Shown here: positions 22,946 to 35,256 of the stretch, piece after piece
How positions within the stretch are numbered: position 1 is the stretch's first letter
How the letters are laid out: each line of letters opens with the position of its first letter
Assembly (NCBI GenBank): GCA_022495005.1
Contig: JAGYXB010001327.1
Location: 62,001-126,000, forward strand
Length of the DNA: 64,000 nt
From: Rhyacophila brunnea
Taxonomy: Eukaryota > Arthropoda > Insecta > Trichoptera > Rhyacophilidae
Direction: 5' to 3'
Program-made: the position numbers and the translations under genes
Notes under the pieces: model-generated
The model's database searches: none
Seen by the model: only the letters and a program-made list of their open reading frames with translations
What the model was told of the DNA's origin: nothing

Positions 22946-23499
22946 ACATTGCACAAGACTTTTTTTTAGTACGGCGCGTCCATATTGTTTTCTAATAATT
23001 CTTCTGCATAATAACAGCATATAAAGATAACACTATGCATACTTATTTATAATATTTTATTATATTGAAGCAGCGGCGGTTTTATTAGACGCAGATAACG
23101 CAATCTATTTAAAAGGGGCCTGGAAACAGTTACCTACATTGTTAAATTATACCAAAGTCTTAAAAATGCGTATTTCTCACAACATGGGTATACATTACCA
23201 CATAACGAATTAACTAACTAATATATTATCAAATGGGTGAACATAATCACTTACACGGATACGTACCCATCCACAAACGATAAACCACTAATATTATTAT
23301 ATTTCATCACTTTCATCCTCAATAATTGTATAGGGAATAAATACATTGTTATTTTTACTCTGTACAGTTGTATGTTGCGACGTAACTATTATGACTAGTC
23401 TAGACCAAGAACATCTGTATGTGAACAATGTTTTTCATCTACGCTGAAACACAAAAAAATATTGGTATTTTTATTGGAATAATCCTCCTGAAGTTTCAT

Positions 23500-23760
23500 A
23501 CGTGAAAGCGGGTTGATTCTGTTGGCAAGCTATGTCTCAAGGATGGAAGACCCCCAATTACCCAAGGGGGGTTTCTTCAATATACCGGAATTGAAAAAGA
23601 GACTTTGGAACTTAGACTAAGGTGGATTGGGTTTGTAGAAAGAGACATAGTATATATCTACGGCAGTGCAGGGAGTTAGTAGTAGGAAGAAGGATGCGGT
23701 GAGAGGAGACATTGGTTGTAGTCCCAGTGGCGGTTCATCCATTGGAGCACATGAACAGCC
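23500..23760 (+). repeat. repeat fragment related to the one at 60195-60600
   Basis: The words gctatgtctcaaggatggaa, gaccccc and ggggggtttcttcaa recur, in reverse orientation, at about 60310-60410. The following RLRWIGFVERD translation resembles the RLRWxGHVxRM motif of LINE ORF2 tails. It runs into a cagtggcggttcatcc word (23727) that looks like a hAT end. Confidence 0.4.
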
Positions 23761-23869
23761 AACCAAAAATACAATATTAATATAAATAAATAAATAATAC
23801 AAATAGATATATGGTATTACTATTTTAAATTAATTTGATAAATCTGTCGGAGCATCTGCTCTACAGAAC

Positions 23870-23935
23870 ATCTCAAGATTCCTAACTCCAGGGATCGAAC
23901 GCGCCACGGTGCGAGATGTCGGTCTACGCGCGATC
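23870..23935 (-). repeat. SINE-like tRNA head
   Basis: On the minus strand, GATCGCGCGTAGACCGA is followed by a B-box-like GCGTTCGATCC (near 23892). This resembles a Pol III internal promoter but has no tRNA cloverleaf. Confidence 0.3.
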
Positions 23936-24249
23936 ACATTTCATCCATGCATTCATACGGGCCGGAACATCAATTTTCATGCAAAAAATCTGGACTTTTA
24001 AATTTCTAGTTAATATAGCTAATAAACAATTGAATCCTAAAATACCTAAAATAAAAAAAAATGTTGGTCATGGTACCTACCTAATTTATTATCATTGTTT
24101 GAAAAATAATCATAGGTTTTTGAAGCTTTCAGAAAGCAATGTGAACCTGCACTCTCAAGACTCACGAGTTGCCACTCATGCTGGTGCCGACTTCGTTGGT
24201 GATGACTATGTTAGTGATATTCAATGGGTTAAAAATATATTCTGATTAT

Positions 24250-24640
24250 ATTTATTATGATTAGCGTCCTCGTCTGTCTCTCTGTAGGCAGGTCCTCATT
24301 AACGTCTTGCGTAGTGACGTCCGTGCGTTATTTTTAACCGAGCAGCCCTTAATTGTTTTGATGCCGAAATCCGTTTGAATGACTTCATGATGGTTTAAAT
24401 CGGCGGCGATAAATCAGAGTGGAGAGTGGATGCGTGAGCTCAGCCATCATCCCATCACAGTCCATCTTGCTAATCTATTATTGCGAGGCGGATCTATTAT
24501 GTATCGTATCGCAGCCATCGTGTTGGTCGACTCTCTGGACCGAACGGCAAAAATATCATTATCGCGCATGTCTTGCAGATAATTCGCTTCGGCCCACGGT
24601 GAATGTTGGCCTTGTTTATTACTAGTATTTTGTGATGCTG
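24250..24640. promoter_or_regulatory. GC-richer block, candidate regulatory DNA
   Basis: Composition is near balanced, against AT-rich flanks, with CpG words and agcctgag-like motifs. Overlapping open frames on both strands (68 and 87 codons) have no recognisable domain. No splice pair bounds it. Confidence 0.25.
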
Positions 24641-24815
24641 GCGTGTACTGTGACCATAATATATAACATAATTTAAATAAAATATATCTATACAAATGTG
24701 TTGGAGACAACCGACTTTTATAGAAATATAAACTAAACGTATAAAAGTGAAACTGAAGAAAAATGTTAATGGCGTAACTGCAAATCAGTTTGCATTCATC
24801 TATTACAAAACGACC

Positions 24816-24890
24816 TTCGTAGTCTACTACTTAAGGCACTGGTTTATCATCCGGCGGCTCCGGGTTCAATTCCCAGTGAGGTCACAATAT
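24816..24890 (+). repeat. tRNA-like sequence, SINE head or tRNA pseudogene
   Basis: GACCTTC near the left and GTGAGGTC near the right can pair as an acceptor stem. Between them lies a good T arm, CGGGTTCAATTCCCAG, with a B box. The D-arm region (gtagtctactacttaaggca) is abnormal and no clear anticodon arm can be drawn. A functional tRNA is therefore unlikely. Confidence 0.45.
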
Positions 24891-25635
24891 ACATGTTTCA
24901 CTTCTACTACCACACTACTGTACGATAAAACAAGGTTTTTTTTTGTATATTACGGCTTGACCGGAACATTTGAGATATATCGTTAAAATTTGACTTTGTA
25001 TCTGTTAATTATTAATCGGCATTACATATTATTATTAAAAAAATACACCACTCCCTCTACTTATAGTGGACCTCTTTTACCTATACCGACTAAGCATATA
25101 ATTTATATTTTCATGTTATTTTATTTAATAGATATATGTTGAGTCTACTAATTTGTTTTCATTCTTTAACTTACTGCTATTTTTTAAATGCTATTATGCA
25201 ATGTTTATTTTGATTTCATTTCAACACGCACTTAGTACACTATAAACAGTTTAAATATGTACCCACATCGTTTGGGTCACGACACATGGAAAATTGTTTG
25301 GCTAAAGAAGACTTTTTATTATTTTGCTTTAAAGTTGAAAAAATACACAATATGGAATCTTCCAGACCATACGTGATGAAATTCTTCTCTTACTAATTAC
25401 TTTATACTTTTATATCGATGTTTGTACATTGAGTCGCTCCTCATCATAAAACAGGCACAATGGGTCGTAAGGGATAATGTTTATCATTGTGGAAAACGTT
25501 TCTCTAAAATTCTTCTGTTAACGTTTGATTAAGTACTTACATCCGTCTGGTTTGAACTCTCCCCTTCAATCTTCAACGTTATCGAGGTTACCGCGTGTTT
25601 TCAGTAGTCGTGTTTAATTTGATATATAAAAAAGA
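24891..25635. other. noncoding
   Basis: A possible minus-strand 5' splice site (ggat|gtaagtac near 25540) was seen but has no partner. Confidence 0.3.
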
Positions 25636-25639
25636 TGGG

Positions 25640-26140
25640 CACCCGACCTCTGGCGCAGCATAGTTTTTTTTGGAACACTCCCGCTCTCCGATCTGCAGAG
25701 TGCGGCCTGTGCAAATTATTTTGTTGGTGTTGTGAGTTGTCTAAAATACACCGGGTCGTTCACCCAGCGGGCGGGCGGTGTTGCCATGTATTCCGCCACA
25801 ACTACTAGCAATCGTCGTTGACTTGTCTTGATAAAAATAATGTATTATGTAACCGGCGACTCCTAAACGCAGCGCTTCTCAAAGCATCCGTCTTACTAAT
25901 ATCTCTGTTTTTCAATTTCAATTGATTTTTTTTCTTACCCCAATGTAGTGTAACTTTACGTAACTACACCATCTGCCATCTAAATTGAGCGCTCGCTACT
26001 ACACTTGACCTCAAACTCAATCTCCTAGACTTCCTGCAGGTGAGGTCTGTACGTGGTATAGTGGGTCAAGACGCAACGGCCAAAAGTTGTAGTGGGTGCA
26101 TAGCGTAAAGGTCGAGATGGACTGGGAGCTAAGTCTGTAC
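25640..26140. other. GC-richer block without recognised genes
   Basis: Two GC-enriched parts, about 25640-25800 (ggcgggcggtgttgcc) and about 25970-26140 (ctgcaggtgaggtctg), stand out. They may be exonic or derived from an unknown repeat. No frame is convincing. Confidence 0.25.
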
Positions 26141-28283
26141 AATCTGTAGAATTAGTAGGAATTATATGATTATGTTGCCATGTTTTTTCTCATCCTGGGA
26201 ATTAATATCATAGACTTTGAATAATTCATTATTATTATTTTGCTTCATAAGATATCTGTTATATTTAGCACTTTTTCAAACAATGATTATTTGGTCGACA
26301 CATGCATTTTGTGCCGACGACGAATTTATAGTTTGCGATTGCTCGATAGTTTTCGAGAACATTTTTATACCGTATTTATTACGATATCTATAATGTAACT
26401 ACTCGAATAATTATTTTCATGGTGATTTAATAGATTATTTATTTAATGTTGATTCTTTCGTGAGTGAATACTTACTTTATTTGGGTCTCTGAAAATTGAT
26501 CGCTCTTGACAATTATGGCGCAGAGAAAAAAATAATTATAATTCCGGAAATTCTTACCATTATTTGGGTAAGAAGGTACTTTATGAGTACATCCGAAAAA
26601 TAAGCTCGATTCAACTCGAACTATTCAACAATATGACGGTGACATTCCAATCTGGATTAATTTTCTTAGATATCGCAGTGAATAGGTAATGGTATTTAGA
26701 ATGAACAATCCAATTTTCCGGATACGTTTTTTTAGTATGTTGGTACCATCGTAAAATGGGATATTTGGTATTGTGTATAACATACAGTATTTACCTATGC
26801 AATTAAAGTTCTCGACGCTAACGTGGGTTTCTTATCTAATGCATGTGAAATTATCATCATCTTTAGTAAAGGTGTTAGACATTGTAATAATATCATATTA
26901 TGTGCATTCACTGCACTGTGAGTTTCTTGTAAGCGTAGAGAAATAGTGCATACATACACCAATTTGTTGATTTGAACATTTGTTTTCATATAATATAGTA
27001 TAAGTTTCAGGAGATTTATAATATAAGATGTTTCTAAATACACTATATCCTAAACAGTCACGTGCGGTTCATAGATGCTGTGAATGCTGCGCATCCGTAA
27101 GTTCTTCCAAGATATTCGTATGAAATATTTATAACATAATAAAATATGATTTTGAAAATGAGCAAATATTATCTGTGTGTATATTACAATCGTAACGGGT
27201 ATTTTTAGATATACTATGTAAACGGTATATGTAATATGTAAAATAATATATGATAGGTATGTAACATTTTTGTCACAATGTTCCAATTTTGAATACTTGA
27301 TTATATTATTTTTACCAATTAATTAGTGTCATAAGATTTTTGAAACATAACGACTTAGTGTTAACTGTCATCGTATCCTTGTGGAGTGTTCAACATAAAT
27401 TTAAAAGTAATTAGTAAACTCATGGTGGAAACGCATTGTATCATTAATTTTAATGACATTTTATTTTACTGATTCCACTTTTTATTAAATAATTGGACCG
27501 GTTTCGTCCGCCTCAGAGAAACATTTTCAACTAAGATAATATAAAATATAACATAAATTTATAATAAACGAAATGTTGTTGTCCATTTTTTGAATTCGAA
27601 TTTAATAATAAATAGTTAATGACTGATTTATTTGATAAAAACTTAAGTAAATTAAAAGCGTGCCTGACCTCAAAAGTCTCCGCACGCCACTGGTGCTAAA
27701 ATACAATAATAATAATAATATTATGTAGATTGAAATATAACTTACTGAAAAAATGTATATCAAAAATTGTTTCCTAATTTTAAAGTCAATATTTTGTACC
27801 TATAGGTACTCATTTTACTGTAGAATATCATAATATTGTTTTAAGTTCTTTCACCTTTTGTTTTTTTTATAAAGCTTGCTTTTTCACAATAATAGTGCTG
27901 ATAACCGATTAAGATTTTATTTTTGAAAGACTTTTTAAAATATATTATGTTCTCGTGAGAAAATTCACGTTTCGCGTACTGTCAAAAAAGCTTCCCATTG
28001 TTCGGTGAAAATTCGCTTTTAGGAGACAACATTCACAATAATAGTCGTCGATGTCGTCGCGAAGACAATTTATTATTTATTTTGTTTGCGAACCGTTTCT
28101 CAACTTTGCTTTATTACGCGTCCTGTCTCTTTCTTATTACAGTCGATAATATTTGCAGATGTGACGCTATAGTTCGCGGCCCGATACTCAAAATATACAA
28201 TCGATATTGCGCGTCTAAATTAATTGCAGTAAAATGACAAAAGATTTTGTTTACTGGCATACCCAAGGCCGTCTGTATAGTCA
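26141..28283. other. AT-rich noncoding DNA
   Basis: No gene was recognised. A lone hAT-like end (cgcacgccactg, about 27680-27691) has no partner. Confidence 0.35.
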
Positions 28284-28522
28284 GGCCGCGACACTAAATG
28301 GCAAGTTCCGATGTTAGTGCTAGTATTATTGCTTAACTTCGAATACAGTACGGTAACATATCGCACTAAACGAAAATCGGAAATTTCGTTCATATTAATT
28401 AACGTATAACCATTTTTTCAACATGAAACTATCATAATTTTCTTCAACCAGGTTTTCCACATTGCATTCGTAGTGTAAGCAATAACTAGCACTATAATTT
28501 CAAACAGTTTCGTGCCGCGACC
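28284..28522. mobile_element. MITE with ~50-bp imperfect TIRs
   Basis: The left end GGCCGCGACACTAAATGG through tagtgctagtattattgct is matched by the inverted right end GGTCGCGGCACGAAACTG through tagtgctagttattgctta. Flanking octamers tatagtca and tatataca agree at 6 of 8 positions, which suggests a decayed hAT-type duplication. It is 239 bp and noncoding. Confidence 0.6.
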
Positions 28523-28741
28523 TATATACATAATATATTAATACTATCGACCGAAGGTACTTACTTGATGGAATTTGAATAGAATAGACAACTATTTTTT
28601 TTTCTTGCGCGTCGTTTATTATTAATAAACATTTGTCTGTGTTCTTTAGTAAAGCTACTGTAATTATAAAATCGGTCATTTCTAGATATAGGCTTATAAT
28701 AGTATTTCTAAGTTTTGTGAGATATTTTGTTTTTTAATCGA

Positions 28742-28800
28742 GGGGACGGTAAACCACGGCTCGCAAGGCACATGTGGCTCTTCGTGGATCGAATGTGGAA
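28742..28800. repeat. hAT-like end fragment (ggctcgc...ggcacatgtggctctt)
   Basis: The sequence resembles the ends of hAT elements of the CAGGGGTGGGCAAAC...GGCTC type, related to the element at 36553-36730. No second end was found. Confidence 0.35.
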
Positions 28801-29129
28801 AAAAAACCATATAAGTATCTAAAACTCGGTGAAATAGCGTCGAGAAAACAAAGCACATAGGATACGATGATTTTCAACATGCGGTTGTTCTTCGACTTCC
28901 TCTTTTACGATTTACGCTGCTAATCATGGTTGTTTTCTTCAAACTTTTCCCCTTTTCCCACTTATTCAAAAATATATGTAGATTTTGAAAAAAATCAAAA
29001 TATTTTTGTTCGTTTTTGAAGTTACCTATACTTCTTTTGGGGCTTTTAGTAGAGAGCGAAATTGAGAGCTGCACCCGCACACCGTTACGAAAGTGTGTGA
29101 CAGTATGAAGTTGGCATGAGATAGGATAC

Positions 29130-29290
29130 GTATAACTTAGTGGTCAGAGAATATGGGCGCGAATCTCGGGACCACAGGTTCGAAACTTGCTGTGTGGTAT
29201 TTTTTTTCAAAAAGATTTTTTCTAATAGTTATATATTTCTCAGAAGTGTTTTCAAATTATGTATGTTCAATAAAAGCTTCATTAAAGATG
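29130..29290 (+). mobile_element. tRNA-derived SINE, copy 2
   Basis: A-box-like TTAGTGGTCAGAGAATATGG and a perfect B box GGTTCGAAACT are spaced as in tRNA. The head is followed by a T-run, caaaaagattttttcta, and the shared tail tgttttcaaattatgtatgt and caataaaag. Confidence 0.68.
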
Positions 29291-29293
29291 CGT

Positions 29294-29303
<10 letters not shown>

Positions 29304-29326
<23 letters not shown>

Positions 29327-29327
29327 A
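29304..29327. repeat. (TA)n microsatellite
   Basis: Uninterrupted TA dinucleotide run directly 3' of the SINE. Confidence 0.9.
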
Positions 29328-29793
29328 ATCAGCTAGGCATTACAGAATCTAGATGGATAATGTATTAAAAGTATACCAGAATAATGTTATCTATTTTCAT
29401 GAGAGGATCTTAATTTTATATATGTGTGCAGGGTATGATAATATTATTTTTGATGACTTCTTAAAAATATGCTAGGGGCGATCGCGATGCAAACCAATGC
29501 AAAAAACTGATGTAGGTACTGTGATCATTTGAATATTATTTTTTTTTTTTTTTTTAATTTGGAAATCCATTAAGTAAATGAAAAATGAAATCTTTTATTA
29601 ATAAATAATCTGGCGACTCGTTTCCCGCTTTTTTACATTGGAATTATAACTTGATAATTTTTCAATTATACTTGTTTCTTTTTCTCAATAAATTGTAGCT
29701 TGTGTTTATTCAGACTATCAAGTAGTTTGTGTGCATTGTAGGAATGATAAAATTATTTTTAGATGGTGTTATTATTTACGTGACGAAATGCAG
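29328..29793. other. AT-rich noncoding DNA
   Basis: Contains a long T run (about 29537-29556). No gene. Confidence 0.4.
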
Positions 29794-29801
29794 TTTGAGG
29801 T

Positions 29802-30220
29802 TAGTGTTGCCAAGTGTCATTATATAAACATCCCAGATAGAGCAAGAAAATAAGCTAGAAGTTAAAAAAATGCAAAATTTTCCCAAAATTAAAATAAACT
29901 TTCTAAAAACCGGCATTTCACAAAATAAAACAAAAAAAAAATAGTTATAATTAAGTATAAACTTTATTTTTACGAGAATAAAAATGTTTAAAAATAATTT
30001 ATTGTTTCACAACTTACCAATACAGAGTCATACAATTAAAAAAAAGGGACAACAATTTTGTCATTACAAAAATGCCAGCATATTCATTCTAAAACAAATC
30101 TGCTGTTACCTAATTTTCCATCTTTTTCCGGTGCCGAAAAACGCTAGATTTAACGCCATCGCCAGATGCGAATTTTGCAACCTAATTAGCAATGTTTCAC
30201 CTGCCAAGTTGGCAACTCTG
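29802..30220. mobile_element. hAT-like MITE (AGNGTTGCCAA ends)
   Basis: The left end TAGTGTTGCCAAG and the inverted right end CAGAGTTGCCAACTTGGCAG carry the widespread CAGNGTTGCCAA hAT terminus. Flanking octamers tttgaggt (29794-29801) and catgaggt (30221-30228) agree at 6 of 8 positions. The 85-codon frame inside is Phe/Asn/Lys-rich and has no transposase motif. Confidence 0.65.
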
Positions 30221-30228
30221 CATGAGGT

Positions 30229-31221
30229 CGCATTAAATTAATTTTATATTTTTATGAATCAAATCGATACCTAGCTAAAGAGATTATAATTGACAACGAT
30301 CAACATAATTCAATTAACAGCTGTTGACATATTGTAAATAAACAAATATCTGTATTTATTTTTACACACCGTCGTAATATTATAACGATGATAGATAATA
30401 ATAATGTTCCTATATTATGCTCTTGTATCATAGGTATAAATCAACATTATAACTACACATTTCTTGTGCTATCAATATAAAAATACTTAATCCATTTAAA
30501 GAATTTTATATACCTACACTGAAATAAGGCGATTCTTATAATAAATTTAACGTTCTGTGTTCTATTATTAGACGTGTTATTTAATATTTCGCGGCTATCT
30601 AAATCCATAAAATTACAAAGTGTGATGCGGCGATTAAGAAGATCATGCATTTTTTTTATTTTCACGCGTAGTCCTCGCGACGTAACAATATAAATATCAA
30701 AGCGATTACGAGAGGATGCATTATCACGTTTGATTATATATATATTTTTTTTGTGAAAGTTTTAAATTTCAAATTTGTTGCGCAGTACGGATTCACATAA
30801 ACTGCACGTATGTTGGTAGGTAGGTGTACCTTATGTGGATTCCTAATTAAAATCGCAGACAGAATTGTCTATCCCAGGATTGGAAAAGACGTGTTAAATT
30901 GTACCCAGAAAAAATCCAGTAGTAGGTACCTACCAAAGTATAATATATTGATTTGAAAAATCAGATGGAGTGAAGAAATTTTATATTTGAGAAAATAAAT
31001 ACGAACTATGATTGATTTAAAGTATTTTATTTTCGGAAAACCTTAAAACAGTCTTCAAGTTACATATCATAAAAAATAAAAATAAAATTTATCCATTATA
31101 CAAAATATTAAATACTAATTCTTGCGTACCCATCTATTTTCGTCCCTACACAGTTAGAAGGTTTAAATAAATGATCTTACAGCCACAGTGTTACCTCGCC
31201 ATAATAATTATGGCCATTTAG
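30229..31221. other. AT-rich noncoding DNA
   Basis: Nothing recognised. Confidence 0.4.
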
Positions 31222-31713
31222 TACTGACTAGTAATGACACGCCTTACCACTATATGGAAGGATCGGGGAATTTCGATTGCCACAAAAATGATACTTGTGC
31301 AAACATTAGTGTTCTCGATATTTCTATACGGAGTCGAGTCGTGGACCCTGAAGGCAAGAGAACGGAAGGCAATTGATGCCTTTGAGATGTGGTGTTGGCG
31401 CCGAATGCTTCGCATTTCTTGGACGGAGCACAGGACGAACCAGTCAATCATCCAGAGACTGAAGATAAACGAACGGCTCTGACGATGTGTCTGAGAAGAA
31501 TTCTCCAGTTTTTTTGGACACATTGTCAGGCGCGGACCGGACAACCTGGAGAGACTGGCAGTTTTAGGTAGCCTCCAGGGAAGGCGAAGCAGAGGAAGAG
31601 CGTCTGCGCGATGGAGCGACCAAGTGAAAGAGCTGGGCACCATCCATTCTGCCCTGAGAGAAGCGGCAGATCGGATGGAAAGTCTTAGTCGCTCGAAGGA
31701 TGGCGAAATTTAA
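31222..31713 (+). pseudogene. LINE ORF2 C-terminal fragment, well preserved
   Basis: The plus strand encodes TRLTTIWKDRGISIATKM, then FLYGVESWTLK, a WCWRRMLRISW segment and ERL, in one frame (31234-31482). After a frame change near 31482 it continues FFGHIVRRGPDNLERLAVLG and RWSDQVKEL to a TAA at 31711-31713. This order (thumb-like K..L......LYG.E.W, then A..RRMLRI.W..H.TN, then FFGHI.RR and R.SDQ) is the C-terminal half of ORF2 in insect endonuclease-reverse-transcriptase LINEs. The endonuclease and catalytic polymerase are absent, so it is 5'-truncated, as target-primed reverse transcription often leaves copies. Few disruptions suggest a fairly young insertion. The exact clade (RTE- or jockey-like) is not settled. 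Confidence 0.85.
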
Positions 31714-32955
31714 ATGTGGTCACGATTTATTACAGTTTAAAAGAAAACTGGTTTGATTGTCTGCAGTAAAAGAAATAGCGTGTCCGGAAATTTGACATAT
31801 GCTGTTGGCCGTATCACACTTCATCCTGTGATGTTGTATCGGAAATAGATGATCATATAGTATTGAGATCAAATGCATGGGTCAAAAACACTACTAAAAA
31901 CCACCAGAATACAAGAAAAACACAGAAGAAACTAGGTAGGTAGTTAAATAAATTAAAAATATAACCATAACGTATAATTTATATAAAATTCCATATCGTA
32001 TAATTTATAAAAAAAGTATCGTCGTTAAATTAATGTTCTTATTGAATCTAATGAAATTGGAACATTACAATACCAAGAACAACGCGTATTGCTTAATCCT
32101 AGTGATATACGGCCAACTCTCTCCAATAAGACAGCTCATGGTTGAATGTGCTACGGTGAAATCTAATTAATACGTACAATTTACATGTTACCAAGAAAAA
32201 TGCGGTGCAGTTGAAAATTTTATTGTTGTTAAATTGAAAAAAAAACCTTCTTTGATTTAAATAGTACATATTGGAAGGATAGAAAAATATTATGCTTTGA
32301 AAATCGATTCAGTTGCACAATGAAAGTTTTCTTTGTAGGTATATAATATTTAAAAAAAGTCTTGGGACAACCATTCCGCATTGGGTAAACGTATCGAGGA
32401 ATTGTTTTTCCAAGAGGCTTTCCTCAATGGTAATAAATACGTACATCCTTCGTGATAATAGTTTTTTTCATGAATTAAATAATGATGAATATGAATAGTC
32501 GTAGGTACTTATTATTATTTTACCTCCAGCTACAGGCATATAATGGGTTTGTGCTTTATTACGGACTAGTTTTTCGATGACTTGTGGATTTTTATTGGAT
32601 ACCTGTTACATGTCTGCCAAAGCTCTTATATAGCTTTCCTATTGATAGATGTTATGCATATATTTATATGTACCTACATATAATTTAACCGTCATATTAT
32701 TATGCTGTATAAACGACTGTCGATGTATAGTCATGTGCATATTAGTACCCACAAACGTATTGTTAGACAATGAGCTTTGACTACATTATTATATTGTATG
32801 CAAATTTATTAAAGTGATTTTTATGCGCGTAGAATATTGTTGCATTTTATATAATTTTTTTATAAATTTCCACTATCAGCACAATAAAAAAATATAATAA
32901 ATTACCAATGCAGTAAATTTACATTGGTAGGTAGGTACCTACCTACGTAATTCCC
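31714..32955. other. AT-rich noncoding DNA
   Basis: No gene. A taggtaggtacctacctac palindrome lies at about 32926-32946; this word is abundant across the window. Confidence 0.4.
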
Positions 32956-32959
32956 GCCT

Positions 32960-33360
32960 TGCGAGACATGTTGCTCGATGCGGTGTTGGCGACAGCGACG
33001 GAATCCTTGAAGCCGTGCTACTGTACAGAGTGTTCGGAACCATGTCGAAGTCAGATGTGCATCTTCATGATTACGTCAATCACCAGGGGTTGATCGGTCT
33101 TACCAATGTATCCTTAAGATTTGGCGGAGACATTAATTTTCAAAGCTCAATAGTCGAGATCTGGTAAGATGCCATGTCTCATAGTCATACATGAGCACAA
33201 GTAGTACGCACGTGTTGAACAAACGGCATTTAATGCAGAACACCGCTATGCCTATGCAGATTTCAAGTTCACTTGTACGACTTCCATCGTCGACAACCGT
33301 GGCTCTTAATTATTTAAACTTGGTAACCAGCTCTACAGAGACAGGCCGTAACCCCGTGGA
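32960..33360 (-). pseudogene. LINE ORF2 relic
   Basis: Minus-strand translation gives CRLFNTCVLLVLMYDYETWH, matching the LFNTxVLSVLLYGxETW motif of insect LINE ORF2, followed in another frame by LRQILRIHW, matching LRRILGISW. The tail downstream (32960-33080) is GC-richer and multiply disrupted. It is older than the 31222 fragment and on the other strand. Confidence 0.65.
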
Positions 33361-33961
33361 GGAGTGCGGCGTTAATGCATGGTAAAAAAATCGAATGTAT
33401 AGGATATACGAGATTAACTATTTGTATACCTACATTATTTCGTATTTCTGTTCCTCAATGTTGATGTTCATTGCGCCGTTTTAAATCTCCTCGATTTATC
33501 TTACACCTATTCAGTGATCCCTACTGTCCGCATTCTTTCAATTATTGATGTACTATTACATTATTGCAAGGTATGAACATTTGAATTTATATACTCAATT
33601 AATTTATCGTGTGTCTACTTAGGAATTAATTCTACAAGAAATACATATGACTATGTGTATTTAAAGAGTTGAAATCTCGTATAAAATAATTACTTTTAAA
33701 TTTCGTCCACGATAATTGAAACTTTCTTTCGAGTTGAATTATTAATTCTATCTCAAACATTGCTGTATATATATTTTTTTTTAAATCTTTTGAACTTTCA
33801 ATAGATTAACATTGTATAAAATTACTTAAGTACGTATGTTTGTTTTACTGTGCCTAATTTGGGCACAGTACATACCTTTTTGGGATCAGCTTTCAATTTA
33901 AATCATTTCCTGTATTATATATTATATTATTTTTCAAATCGCTGTGCAAGCTGCGATACTA

Positions 33962-35254
33962 CGAGGGTGGGTCAATAATTCCTTAGAAAAAAGCATTAAA
34001 ACAGTTTTTATTTTTGTATTTTTTTTTATTTCTCAACATAATCTCCTTGGAGCTCAATACACTTGGTTAGACGTTTCTCAATTTTTTTTAAACCGTCAGA
34101 AAAATAAGTTTTCGGAAGGTCCTCAAAATAAGCATTTGTCCGATCGATGACTTCTTCATTTGAAAAAAAACGTTGTCCACTTAGCCATTTTTTTAAGTTT
34201 GGGAAAAGGAAAAAGTCACTGGGGGCTAAATCTGGCGAATACGGTGGGTGGTCGACCAATTCGAACTTCAATTCTTCAATTTTAGCCATTGATCGTAAAC
34301 ATGTGTGAACACGGGCATTGTCATGATGAAAGAGGATTTTTTTCCTGTTTAAATGAGGCCGTTTTTCTTCAATTTTGTTTTTTAGCTGGTCCAATAAAGA
34401 TGCATAATAATTCCCTGTTATTGTTTTTCCTTTTTCCAAATAGTCAACGAAAATAATTTCACGTGCATCCCAAAATACAGTAGCCATAACCTTACCAGCT
34501 GATTTTACGGTTTCGCCTTCTTTGGACATGGTTCGCCTTTCGCAATCCACTGCTTTGACTGTTCTTTCGTCTCGGGAGTATAGTGGTGTATCCATGTTTC
34601 ATCTATAGTCACAAAGCGACGAAAAAATTCATCCGGATTGCGTTGCATGAGCGACAACAGGGCTTTAGAGGCCACCACCCTATTGCGTTTATTGTCGACT
34701 GTGAGCAAACGCGGCACCCATCTTGCAGAAACTTTTTCATGCCCAATTTGTCATGTAAAATAGAAATGACGCTACCTTTTGAGATCCCTGTAACCTCAAT
34801 TATCTCACTCAACTTTAATCTTCGGTCACTTAACACCATATCGTGGATTTTATTGATCATTTCTGGTGTAGTCACCTCTACAGGACGTCCTGAGCGTGGT
34901 TCATCCTTTGTTGATGTACGACCACGTTTAAATTCATTTAACCAGTTATAAATAGTTGCTAGTGAAGGAACAGATATGCCGTGAACTAAATCCAACTCAT
35001 TTTTTATTTCCTTTGCTGTTAACCCTTTTATATTAAAATGTTTAATAACAGCTCTAAACTCAATTTTCTCCATTTTTGTAAACAAGCAAATTTTTTTTTT
35101 AAATGTACGAAAATAAAAAAACAACAACCCGACCAATCTGATTGAAACTTCGCAGCATACTGAATCGGTAGTGCCGCTGGCATGAAAACAAACCGCTTAC
35201 AGTACTAGTCGCGCCACCTGTCGGCTTTTCTAAGGACTTATTGACCCACCCTCG
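33962..35254 (-). mobile_element. full-length mariner element
   Basis: The terminal inverted repeats begin CGAGGGTGGGTCAATAA and agree at 28 of 29 positions (33962-33990 against 35226-35254). The element is flanked by TA on both sides (33960-33961 and 35255-35256), the obligatory mariner target duplication. Its length of 1293 bp is typical. It holds one minus-strand transposase gene broken by two single-base deletions. Near-identical ends and few lesions point to recent activity. Confidence 0.96.
34026..35073 (-). pseudogene. mariner transposase, two frameshifts
   Basis: Cut-and-paste DNA transposase of the Tc1/mariner superfamily. The start is taken at 35073 (MEKIEFRAVIKHF), because the upstream Met at 35136 lies in the 5' leader. 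The order is N-terminal helix-turn-helix, linker with RSGRPVEV, second HTH with GISKGSVISI, and a WVPRLL element just after the first frameshift (normally WVPHEL). The catalytic motifs follow: TIDETWIHHY, HHDNARVH and YSPDLAPSD. With 34 residues between the last two aspartates it is a D,D34D mariner. It ends CIELQGDYVEK. The reading frame breaks after LGMKK (near 34729) and after KKAK (near 34511), each consistent with loss of one base. With both restored in mind the length would be about 349 codons, normal for mariner. As it stands it cannot make a full protein. Confidence 0.93.
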
Positions 35255-35256
35255 TA

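Noticed and set aside
24816..24890. Functional tRNA gene
   Set aside because: Acceptor and T arms are good, but D and anticodon arms cannot be drawn, so only a tRNA-like repeat is called.
23727..27691. A large hAT element between cagtggcgg (23727) and cgccactg (27684)
   Set aside because: Almost 4 kb apart, no matching 8-bp target duplication and no transposase between them.
32926..32946. taggtacctacc palindrome as a special site
   Set aside because: The word and variants occur throughout the window and look like a genome-wide compositional feature.
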